The position numbers were made by a program, and so were the translations under genes. The notes under the pieces are model-generated. The model did no database searches, was not told the origin of the DNA, and worked only from the letters and a program-made list of their open reading frames with translations. From Ilex aquifolium (lineage: Eukaryota > Streptophyta > Magnoliopsida > Aquifoliales > Aquifoliaceae), in NCBI GenBank assembly GCA_951799425.1, contig OX637391.1, positions 11,480,551-11,544,550 of the forward strand: a stretch of DNA of 64,000 bases. The letters run 5' to 3'. Shown piece by piece: positions 31,093-40,531 of the stretch (position 1 is its first letter; every line of letters begins with the position of its first letter).

Positions 31093-31613
31093 TCTATATA
31101 ATAAAGTAGTTTACAATTCAAATCTCAAAAGATAAACAAAATGACTTTTGCTATTCGCGGTTGAGATTGCTTTAAATTTTACTTTAAAGTTAATCTAACG
31201 GCTAATATTAACACCCTAAATTTAATAGGAAAAATAGGCTCCTAAGGGTGTGTTTGGAGTGATTTTTTAAAAGTAATTCTATAAATTATTTCTCATGAGT
31301 ACTTTAAAAAAAATAATAGTATTTGAAACCGCTCCACCACTACCACTACCTCTACCACCACCACCACCACCGCCACCACCGTCGTCGCTGCCATCGCCGC
31401 CGCCACCACCGTCGCCACCGTCGTCGCCACCAATGCCATCGTCGCCGCCACCACCACCACCGCCGCCACCACCTCTCACCCCCACTACAATCGATGCTTA
31501 AATTCATTTATCTCTCATCTATGTTTGTGATTTGATTTTGGATATGAATACAAATATATTTATTGTTTATTATTTTTTATTACTCTGTGCCTTCAGGCAC
31601 AGGCAATAACTGG
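31093..31613 (+). mobile_element. Non-autonomous Helitron-like element
   Basis: Begins A|TCTATATAATAAAGTAG, of the TC...ATATAATAAAG type seen in plant Helitrons, and ends with the hairpin GTGCCT-TC-AGGCAC (31587-31600) followed by AATAACTGG|T (CTRR end 31610-31613). It encodes nothing; 31323-31490 is a (CCA/CCG)n-like tract. A related copy on the other strand lies at 55328 onward with the same end region. Confidence 0.65.
31323..31490. repeat. Low-complexity CCA/CCG/TCG trinucleotide tract
   Basis: Imperfect trinucleotide array inside the Helitron-like element. It is open in several frames (poly-Pro, poly-His), which is a by-product of the repeat. Confidence 0.9.
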
Positions 31614-31929
31614 TACAAGTAGATTAGATATGCATACTCTAAAATGTATATAGATAACTTATTTTAGAATTATAATTAAACATGCGTCTGTATTTTTGGC
31701 AAAATTATTTTTTGTCTTTTGAAAAATACTTAAAACGGCATTACCAAAAGTATTTTAGTTTTAGTTGTGATATTTCATTCTTTGTGCTATTATCTGAGTG
31801 ATCTAATATCTTCCTAGCCAACAATAAGAGTGTGCTAATTTGGGAGGATTAGATTAATGCAATCTTACCCTTGCATGTGGAAAGACTATTTTATGACTCG
31901 GACACTTAAAATCTAAGTAACAATGAAAT
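31614..31929. other. AT-rich spacer
   Basis: No gene or repeat recognised, except that the last 19 bases (31911-31929, ATCTAAGTAACAATGAAAT) recur at 35012-35030 in front of the second LTR. Confidence 0.6.
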
Positions 31930-32576
31930 TGATAGTGTTAATCTATCGAGGGCGAGCAGAGGTTATGGATGTGTGTGAAATCAAGTGTGGGTGTCTGAGC
32001 TACAAGACTCGTGCAAATTGCTGGTAAATGCTTAAGGAATTGAGGAAAATGACATGAACACAATGAAATTATAGTGGTTCACCGGCCTGGGAGCTCGGCT
32101 AGTTCACTCTTCAATGAAGGCTCTTGCTCCTGTTTTCTTATTGATTGCGTTGGGAGTGTTACAATGTAGCGTGAAGGAAATTAGGGTTCTTCTTGGCTCT
32201 ATCGTCTATAGGGTTCCCCCTCCTCTAATTAGAGGCTTACCCTGCTTTTATAGCCTCTTGCTTACCTCTAACCCGGATTTACTTCCTATAATCAAGGGAT
32301 CCTTCCCCCTTACTCTCCCCAATGGAGGAGTTACCTAATCTCTATAGGGCTAGTTCAGTGGACTTTATCCCGAGATCTTTGCCTTCCATCCGTGGGATCC
32401 TCCTTAATCTTTTGAGAGGATCTTGGTTGGTTAAGGGTTTTATGCCTTGAATTCAGCTTGGCTATTACTTCGGAGGTGTTCGCTATCATCTTGTTGTCCC
32501 TCATCGCTTCTCATATTCTCGCTTGGGGGAGCTTTAATTTTGGTTCGACGAGCTCTGCGTGTCTCACCTGATCTCC
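31930..32576 (-). repeat. Truncated E3-family LTR
   Basis: Similar along its length to 35031-35683 with scattered differences, including TATAAAAGC on the - strand (about 32249-32257). The outer ~55 bp of the LTR (start TGATGATACC in element orientation) are missing; similarity ends at about 32576. GAAAT precedes it at 31925-31929, as it does the second copy. Confidence 0.8.
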
Positions 32577-33059
32577 CGTCAACTCATCAAAGTTATTTTA
32601 ATTTGTAATTAATGATTTTTGTGGTTTTAATCAATACTATACAATCTTAAATTAATATAGAATGATTACTATAAACTACTTGATTTTCTTAGTAAAAAAA
32701 GTTGTTTTGACGTAATTTTAGCTATTAAGTTAATAATTTCAAGTACTTCTGCTTCCTCCTTTAATCAAATGCTTATTTTTATAAAGTTTAGTTGTATTTC
32801 TCTCATGACATTTGGGATATATAAATAGATTGGATATGAATCAATTCATATGAATTTCTAGGGGTGCAAATGAATTTCAGACACCAAATTACATTTAATT
32901 AGCTAAATCGAGTTCGAATTTGTCTTTGAACATAATCTGAAAAGTTTAGACTAATATATACATACATATGGGTGTGAATATGCCGTGGAATGGGGAGAGA
33001 TATGCAGTGGATTTTTTTTTACATACATATGGGTGTGTATAGTAACATCAAATATGTAT
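32577..33059. other. AT-rich spacer of unknown origin
   Basis: No gene. A short direct repeat ACATACATATGGGTGTG occurs at about 32959 and 33020. The segment separates the truncated LTR from the E3 3' UTR and does not look like retrotransposon sequence. Confidence 0.6.
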
Positions 33060-33240
33060 AAAAAACCATGTGTTGCTCATATCATGAACTGAATAGTTCA
33101 GCGCGAGCTATGTGGCTCATATTATGAGCTGAAGAGTTCAGCGTGAGCTACATGGCTCAAGTTATGAACTGAATGAACTGAATAGTTCATCGTGAGCTGC
33201 ATGACTCAAGTTATGAACTGAATAGTTCAGTGTTCTAGGA
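33060..33240 (-). repeat. Minisatellite in the E3 3' UTR
   Basis: About four diverged units of ~45 bp with core ATGAACTGAATAGTTCAGCG and GAGCTACATGGCTCA, each with inverted repeats (TGAACTGAATAGTTCA). The organisation is like that of the E1 minisatellite, but the unit length and sequence differ. Confidence 0.8.
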
Positions 33241-33313
33241 ATGTTGAGCAGCTACCCATGAATAAATCGAAAACTTGCCGCTTTATTGAAAATCTCTTCG
33301 TTACAAAGGAGAC

Positions 33314-35015
33314 TCACTGAAAAAACCTTTTAAGATGTTCTGCATTCCAAGAGTGAGGTAAGATTTTTCCTTCCTCTGTTTGCAGCTCGTAATTTCTAGG
33401 TCTGATCACCCTTGATATGATGTAGGGTCCTTCCCAATTAGGTCCCAGCTTCCCATGAGTGGGGTCATTTCTCGCAGGTAGGAGTTTCTTGAGCACTAAA
33501 TCCCCAGCTTTAAAGCTTTTGTGCCTAACCTTTCTGTTATAATACCTTGCTGTTTTCCTTTGGTAACTTTGGACGCGATGCAGAGCTCTGTCTCTCTTTT
33601 CATCCAGGAGATCGAGGTTCAGTAGGAGAGATTCATCATTGTGTTCAGCGTCTGCAAATTCCACCCTAGGTGATTGGAGCCCCACCTCGACAGGTGCCAC
33701 TGCCTCGGTTCCAAAAGCCACAGCAAACGGGGTTTTCTGAGTTGCAGACCTGGCAGTGGTCCTGTAGGCCCACAGTACTTCCGGGATGTACTCCACCCAC
33801 TTACCTTTTAGGTTTTCTAGTTTGGTCTTCAGAGGTGCCTTTATGGTTCTGATGGTGACCTCTGCTTGTCCATTGGATTGAGGATGTGCCGGAGCTGAGA
33901 AGTAGTTCTTTATCCCGAGCTCAGTACAAAACCTCTTAAACTTTGGATTGTCAAACTGCTTTCCATTGTCAGATACGACTGCTCTGGGAACCCCAAACCT
34001 ACAAACTATACATTTCCAAACAAAGTTTTGGATTTTTTGTTCGGTGATTGTTGCCAAAGGTTCGACCTCTGCCCATTTGGTGAAGTAATCCACCCATATA
34101 ATGACGAACTTACATTGTCCCACACCGGTGGGAAGGAGTCCAAGTATATCCAAACCCCACTGCTGGAAAGGCCACGGGCTTATCACTGAGGTCAATAGCT
34201 CGGGTGGACAATGGGAAATGTTGGCATGCTCCTGGCAAGTCTTGCATTTCTTGACCAGTTCAGTGGCATCCTTGAGCATAGTGGGCCAATAATACCCTTG
34301 CCTCAGTGTTTTTCCTTCCAAGGCCCGAGCTCCGATGTGATTGCCACAGATTCCCTCATGTACTTCTCTGAGTATATAGTTGGCGTCTTCATCTCCCACG
34401 CATTTAAGGAGAGGTGCTGAAAAACCTCGCTTGTACAGATTTTCCTGCAGCAAAGAAAATCTAGCTGACCTGGCTCTTAGTTTGGAGGCCTCCTTGGCAC
34501 CGTTTGACAAGGTTCCGTTCTGCAGGTATTCTATGATGGAGTTCATCCAGCTCGGCTGAGCTACGATTGGGAGCACTTTTTTTTTTTCAATGCTTACTGA
34601 AGGCTCTGGAAGGTGCTCCACTGGTATTAGCCTATCCAAGTCCTCTTGTGAGGCAGTTGCTAACCTTGCCAACGCATCTGCTCATGAATTTTCTGTCTTG
34701 GGAACGTGTCTGACCTTAACCTGCACAAACTTCTTGATTAGTTCTTGTACCTTTCTGAGGTAAAGGACCATTTTTTCGCTCCTCGCTTCGTAAGATTCCT
34801 CTATCTATTTCACCACTAGTTGGGAGTCACTGCAGATTTCCAACTGTTCTGCCTCCATAGAGTTAGCAAGATTGAGCCCAGCGATGACAGCTTCATACTC
34901 AGCCTCGTTATTCGAGGCCTTAAACCCAAACCTGAGGCCATATTCGGCATCTATCCCGTCTGGAGATATCATAATTAAACCTGCACCGCTTCCTTGAGCA
35001 TTAACAGCCCCATCT
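33314..35015 (-). pseudogene. E3: 5'-truncated pol fragment (second RNase H to integrase)
   Basis: Closely related to E1 pol. It starts inside the archaeal-type RNase H, just after its first Asp region (GAVNAQGSGAG), and runs to the normal pol end at 33314. The integrase shows HHCC (about 34390-34230) and the catalytic residues (LDILGLLP, SDNGKQF, NGQAEV). Two in-frame stops interrupt the RNase H: TAG at 34807-34805 (where E1 has Gln) and TGA at 34684-34682 (where E1 has Arg); both fit C-to-T change. The upstream gag, PR and RT are missing: at 35011 the sequence switches abruptly to ATCTAAGTAACAATGAAAT and then an LTR. Confidence 0.88.
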
Positions 35016-35030
35016 AAGTAACAATGAAAT

Positions 35031-35734
35031 TGATGGTGTTAATCTATCGAGGGCGAGCAAAGGGTTTGGATGTGTGTGAAATCAAGTGTGGGTGTCTGAG
35101 CTACAAGGCTCGTGCAAATTGCTGGTAAATGCTTAGGGAATTGAGGAAAATGACATGAACACAATGAAATTATAGTGGTTCACTGGCTTGGGAGCTCGGC
35201 TAGTCCACTCTTCAATGGAGGCTCTTGCTCCTGTTTTCTTATTGATTGCGTTGGGAGTGTTACAATGTAGCGTGGAGGAAATTAGGGTTCTTCTTGGCTC
35301 TATCGTCTATAGGGTTCCCCCTCCTCTAATTGGAGGCTTACCCTGCTTTTATAGCTTCTTGCTTACCTCTAACCCGGATTTACTTCCTATAATCAAGGGA
35401 TCCTTCTCCCTTACTCTCTCCAATGGAGGAGTTACCTAATCTCCATAGGGCTGGTTCAGTGGACTTTATTCCGAGATCTTTGCCTTCCATCCGTGAGATC
35501 CTCCTTAATCTTTTGAGAGGATCTTGGTTGGTTAAGGGTTTTATGCCTTGAATTCAGCTTGGCTATTACTTCGGAGGTGTTCGCTATCATCTTGCTGTCC
35601 CCTCATCGCTTCCCATATTATCTCGCTTGGGGGAGCTTTAATTCTGGCTCGACGAGCTCTGCGTGTCTTACCTGATCTCCTGAGCTGAGCTCATTTCCTA
35701 GGCTCGTGCTTAGGGATGATTTTAGGTATCATCA
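35031..35734 (-). repeat. E3-family LTR with its own 5-bp target duplication
   Basis: 704 bp; in element orientation it begins TGATGATACC and ends AACACCATCA. GAAAT flanks both sides (35026-35030 and 35735-35739), so the copy reads as a solo LTR insertion. TATAAAAGC lies on the - strand near 35350. It is a distant relative of the E1 LTR (same ends, shared blocks such as GAGCAAGAGCCTCCATT). Confidence 0.85.
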
Positions 35735-35739
35735 GAAAT

Positions 35740-36270
35740 AATCTTAACGGTGTGCTAATATCCACTCTCTTATATATGTAAACTTTAGCTGTTAATTAAT
35801 ATTTGAGGCTTATTTGAGAACTTAAAAGTTATAACTTACACCTCAAAAAAATTATAATTTACACTTCAAAAAAGTTATAACTTACCCTGAAATTGTTGTA
35901 ACTTTGGGTATGGTACCTCATTCCGTACCGTAGCCTTTCCCATTACAAATAGTTGAAAATATTTAAAATTTTCCCTTTTCGGACTTCTGACTGACCATTG
36001 GGCCGGCTCATGGCCATACTTCCCAGGCCAGATTGGCCTACCAAGCAGGCCATGAAGCATCAAATTTAGGCCCACGGATCTACCCATTTGGCTAACGGAT
36101 TACCCATAAATCACGGGCCCAGATGTGGGCTGAATCCCAAATCCGAGTCTTTAAATGGACCTTTGCTAAGTCCCATGTTGGAGAATTTACGGAACTGTCC
36201 TATGTTGGGTACGAAAATACATTACTCTTGTGTGAATAATACCATCATACTCTTAAGACTTTTTTTCACC
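35740..36270. other. Spacer without recognised genes
   Basis: Contains the short repeat AAAAAAGTTATAACTTAC / AAAAATTATAATTTACAC (35845-35885) and GGCC-rich stretches. Open frames here are short and show no domain. Confidence 0.5.
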
Positions 36271-36383
36271 TTCTGAATGGTCGGCCTAATGACCGTCGCC
36301 CACACTGTTAAATTTTTGGGTAGTGGGTTCGAACCTCGTCGTCCTCCTTCTTTGTAAATGCTTGACAATAAAAAAAAAAAAAA
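36271..36383 (+). mobile_element. tRNA-derived SINE-like sequence
   Basis: GTGGGTTCGAACCTCG (36325-36340) is a strong Pol III B box; TGGTCGGCCTAATGACC (36278-36294) is a possible A box about 40 nt upstream, the spacing of a tRNA-like promoter. An A-run (36370-36383) ends the unit. It lacks a foldable tRNA body, so a SINE is favoured over a tRNA gene. No target duplication is obvious. Confidence 0.5.
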
Positions 36384-36539
36384 CTATTAAATCTTTCATT
36401 TCTCTTCACTAAAACTACCAATCGTCTATTTGAGATTAGTAAAAAGGATATGGTTTTTTTTAATCCCAATTTCAATTTTTGTATCGGAATGTATGATTTT
36501 CATAATCATTATGATTAACGAATATTTGGTTGTGAGTAT

Positions 36540-37255
36540 TTTTTTTAGAACTTATTTGACTTTAAGTATTACAATCAAACTTATACTTCATTAAGTCATC
36601 TTTTTCATCAAATTATTGTCATTAAGTACACATTTCAAAATTTTTTTTTTTGTATTACCTAATTATATCTACTATAAATATTGTCTATCATTGTTAGTTT
36701 CAATATTTTCAAATATAACAACTCATAACTTGGAAATTGTGTTAACATTAAAATTATTTTTCTATCACATCTATCTATATAAATATAAATATATATATAT
36801 ATCAAATAATAACATGATCAACAAAAAAATAGTTATATCAAATAGTAACATGCTTAATAAAAAATTTAATTAAAAATTTAATCATTGCAATAGAGTGACA
36901 CCATATGTGAGTACTTAAAACTATTATAACAACAAAATAAGTACTCACTGTATGGTGTCACTCTATTACAATAATTAAATTTTTTTAATGAACATGTTAT
37001 TATTTTTTTTGAGCATGTTACTGTTTATATATATATATATGATAGAGAAAATAATTTTAATATTAACACAATTCCCAAGTTAGGAGTTGTTAATATTAAT
37101 ACAATTCCCAATTTAGGAGTTGTTAGTCTTTTCAAACAAGTTGTGATTAAATATAACTATTGAGGATATTTTGGACAATAGAGATCAAAATAAACTTATT
37201 TACAAACAAGTTTTTTTAAGGTTTTTAAGTGTACTTAAGTTCAAATAAGTCTACA
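36540..37255. mobile_element. Large foldback (inverted repeat) element
   Basis: Both halves mirror each other: GAACTTATTTGACTTAAG-like bases near 36548 against CTTAAGTTCAAATAAGTC near 37233; CATAACTTGGAAATTGTG near 36723 against CACAATTCCCAAGTTAGG near 37066; and a tight core CAATAGAGTGACACCATATG (36888) against TGGTGTCACTCTATTAC (36954). Total about 700 bp, AT-rich, with (TA)n blocks. No protein is encoded. The class (foldback or Mutator-like MITE) is uncertain as no target duplication was identified. Confidence 0.65.
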
Positions 37256-38139
37256 AAAAAAACGGCCTCCAAAGGACCCTATGATTAACCCTCTTAATAC
37301 TCATCAAGGCCAACTCAATAGACGGGCCGGGGTCTGCGTGATTGGTCCAGATGGGAGCGCAAACCAGGGAATTATGGGCCAAGTTAGCTGGTTGTGACCC
37401 GATGCCAACCCATGATCCATTGTGAACCCGGGGCCTTAACAAAGGTGTCACGAAAATAAATAGTCCTGAGGTCAAAGTTTAGTAACTCTTTAAGGTCAGA
37501 CAATGAGATATTTATCTCTCATGAATACCTTAGTTTCAGCGTGAATGTATTGCTTTTGACTGAACCGATAAAGAGATTAGTCGAGATGTACGTAAGTTGT
37601 CTCGAACACTCCTGACAGTTGACCCAAAAAAATAAATAAATAAATAGTCATATAGTAGTTTTTTTTTTGAAATGTCCAATCTCTAATAATTAAACTTTAC
37701 CTAATCACTCAAATAATTTAAGGTTGTCAATGATTTGGCGTATAGCTAGGAGTGTTTTTCAATACCTAATCTCTACTAATTAGTCTTGCCTACTCTCGAA
37801 AATAATTGAAGGTTGTCAGTGATTTTGCAATTGAACTGGTACTTTTCAAATCTTTTGGTAAAATAACTACGTTTACGCTAACATCTTTAGTAAGGTAGGT
37901 AACTTTATGCATTAAGATATATCTATGACTTGCATGTTTCAAATGACCCATCAACCTCAAATATTGACGAACAATTATAAAGTATTAAGTCGTGTTGATT
38001 ATTTCTAATCATTGCCGTGTTGATTGTATCTCGATCTGTTTAATTAATAGATTGATATTGACGGTTTCAAATATCGAAACGCACGAGGTGGATGAACTGA
38101 TTGACTTCTTGGTGAGTTATATTGGGTGAGTGAGATAAA
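37256..38139. other. AT-rich spacer
   Basis: No gene recognised. A diverged internal repeat occurs (TTGAAATGTCCAATCTCTAATAATTA near 37668 and TTTCAATACCTAATCTCTACTAATTA near 37755, shared parts only), each followed by GGTTGTCA(A/G)TGATTT. Confidence 0.5.
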
Positions 38140-38268
38140 GCAAGCCAATAGGCTACCTCAAATATAACTAAAAAAATACTCTAAGTGTATCCATCATCTA
38201 TTTCCTCAAGATGATGGATACACTTAAGAGTATTTTTTTTTCTCATATTAGGTAGCCTATTGGCTTGC
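38140..38268. repeat. Long near-perfect hairpin, 58-bp arms
   Basis: Arms 38140-38197 and 38211-38268 pair with few mismatches around the 13-nt loop CTATTTCCTCAAG. The outer ends read GCAAGCCAATAGGCTACCT and AGGTAGCCTATTGGCTTGC. It may be a MITE or a source of small RNA; the arms are too symmetrical to tell which. Confidence 0.9.
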
Positions 38269-39878
38269 CTTTTATGCACAATGGTGGTATAATCTTAACA
38301 CAATTGTTAGAAAATATTTGGCTATTAATGACTTTTTCCTCAAGGTAGGTCTTGTTGGTGGAAGTCCTCTTCTACCCCTTAAAAGTAATTTCCAAATTAT
38401 TAGTTGTCTTCTGAACACTCTTGATAGACCTGGACTTCTTCGGGTTAGGTCGGCATGTGGTGATCAGGTTGGTCATCCTAGCCTAGAATAGTTCGAACTA
38501 TATATGTTCTTCTGGTATTATCAAATATGAACTCGTTTATATGTAATATAACACAAATCTGATTATATATAACTGAAAAGGAGTCGAATAGGAGTTGAAC
38601 GAATCCTAACACGATTGGATATGAATCCAAATTAACTTGACAAAGGCAAAAACAGTGAAAATTGGTGCAGTAATTCTAGTTGGGCGCCTCATAAAACAGA
38701 CCCCCCCCCAACCCCCCCCCCCCCCCCCCCCCCCCCCCTTTTTTTTTGAAAACTCATCTTGTTTGTTGCAACAGTGATCAAATTGCTCTTCCATCCACCA
38801 TATTTGTATCATTAAAGTTTAACTATTGCACCAAAAAGTAATTTTTTGATATCAGATTTTTATTTTTTCTCCAGTAAAAACCTAACACTTTCAACAGCTA
38901 TTTATTTTATTATTCCATTCTAATTTATTATTTTATGAACAACGATCATATATTAATTAAAAAAAAGCTCCAAAGGTTCAAAATTATTTGAAGGAAGGAT
39001 ACAAGAAATAAAATTGATATCATAACGCTATCCTTAATAGGGGTATCAATTCGTATTGTGTCATGTTATTGTTATTCTTATTATGTTCGTGTCAAGGCCC
39101 ACAAAAAAAAATTATTTTGTGTGCTTTAAATGTTGTACATTAATTTAGATTATTTATTATTCATAATTTTTAATCATGTCAATTTTAAAATCGTCTTGTA
39201 TCATGTTCGTGTTGACGGGTTAAAATTAACGCCCCAAAATTCATAATCAGCAAAACCAGCTGGTGAAACTTTGTCCATTTTGGCCAATCCATGTGAGTCA
39301 TGGCCCACCACTTGATTTTTAATTCAAATGATTTATAATTCATGATCAAACTAAAAAAGAGATTAGTTCAAATGTGTGTAAGTTAGTTCAGACATCTCTG
39401 ACAATTAAACAAAAAAAAAAAATTATTTCATGTGTCATTGCCATGGGATGCTTAAACATTTGTCCTCTTCCTTTTCTTGTTCTTGTTTTTTTTTTTTTTC
39501 TCTTCTTTAATGGCCAAGTTTGTTAGACAGAGCCAGCTATATTTCATTTTCTTAGTTTTAAAAGATATGATTTGATGATAATATTAAATACACTTTTCTC
39601 TGGAACCGTAATAAACGTGATACTGAAGTTGCCTTTTTGATCAAAAAATAAAAGTTGCCTTTGAGTTCCTACCTGCGAAAACTTATGGTACATAACTTAC
39701 ATGATTGCGTTACTTTAGGGTGAGTTAGGTAATATTTTTATTTTTGTTTTTTTTAAAAAAAACAAAAGATAAAAATAGTTTTTATTTTATTTTATGATAA
39801 AATTGAAAATATAAAATGATGGGGCGTGACATTAAAGACCCATTTACAACCAACTGGTTTTGACCCCTCAGGTAACTC
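38269..39878. other. Spacer before E4
   Basis: No intact gene. Besides the C-run below it holds a weak hAT-like stretch (39035-39225, ...GGGGTATCAATTCGT... to ...GTGTTGACGGG...) and a segment at 39245-39310 that recurs in diverged form at 51010-51075. Confidence 0.5.
38701..38757. repeat. Homopolymer block C9-AA-C37-T9
   Basis: 38701-38709 C, 38712-38748 C, 38749-38757 T. On the - strand this is a G-run able to form quadruplexes. Such length is prone to sequencing and assembly error, so the exact count is doubtful. Confidence 0.9.
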
Positions 39879-40479
39879 AAGGCTCCCATTATTATACGAG
39901 TTATGACATTAAATAAGCCCACGTGAGAATGACAAGACAGCGCACGTGATGAAGACGTCAGTCACTCAGTCAATAGACCGAAACCGAGCTGATTGATGAG
40001 TTCGGTGAGAAAGGAAAGAGGTCAGTCCTCATCGCGATCGAGCTGCTTCAAACAGTCAAACAAAGAACAAAAGACTTGCCTATAACTTAGGCATTATGGT
40101 TAAGCTGATAGGCTTAATTATAGGCCTGACAGAAGGAATTGTTGGAAAAATCTCAGCAATTTCCCAAACAAAACCACTTAATTGAAGGAAGGTGTGCCAC
40201 CTTGAATGGCAAATCATGGAAACCCTAACGGAATAGGGATTTATAAAAGGCATAAGGAGCCAGGGTGACGGTATGCTGAACTCTCATTGTCTACTTGCAA
40301 TTCATTCGGTTCCATTATTGATTTAAGCATCGGAGTGCCTTCGATCGAAGCACTTCGATCTTGGGCAGTTAGTTCGTTTTGCAAGAAAGAGACTGGGAGA
40401 TTACGTTCAGATAAACTCTAATACCAGAAACATCAAACTTTTACTCCAGTGGGAGGTAATCTTATTTGTGCCTCTTACA
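39879..40479 (+). repeat. E4 5' LTR
   Basis: Matches 49675-50271; ends GTGCCTCTTACA. The first two bases are AA where the 3' LTR has TG, so the terminus is mutated. A TATA-like TTATAAAAGG lies near 40231. It contains GACGTCA (39955-39961) and CACGTG core motifs, which are bZIP-type sites. Confidence 0.85.
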
Positions 40480-40482
40480 TTT

Positions 40483-40502
40483 TTTGGCGCCGTCTGTGGG
40501 AA
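40483..40502 (+). other. E4 primer binding site
   Basis: TTTGGCGCCGTCTGTGGGAA 3 nt after the LTR; the same 18-mer core as in E1 and E2. Confidence 0.85.
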
Positions 40503-40531
40503 AAATTTTCATCAATCAGAACAAAAAGCCA

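Noticed and set aside
31295..31501. Poly-Pro and poly-His open frames
   Set aside because: By-products of the CCA/CCG trinucleotide tract in the Helitron-like element.
36271..36383. tRNA gene
   Set aside because: The B box is good, but a cloverleaf with acceptor stem and anticodon loop cannot be drawn, and an A-run follows. A SINE-like origin is preferred.
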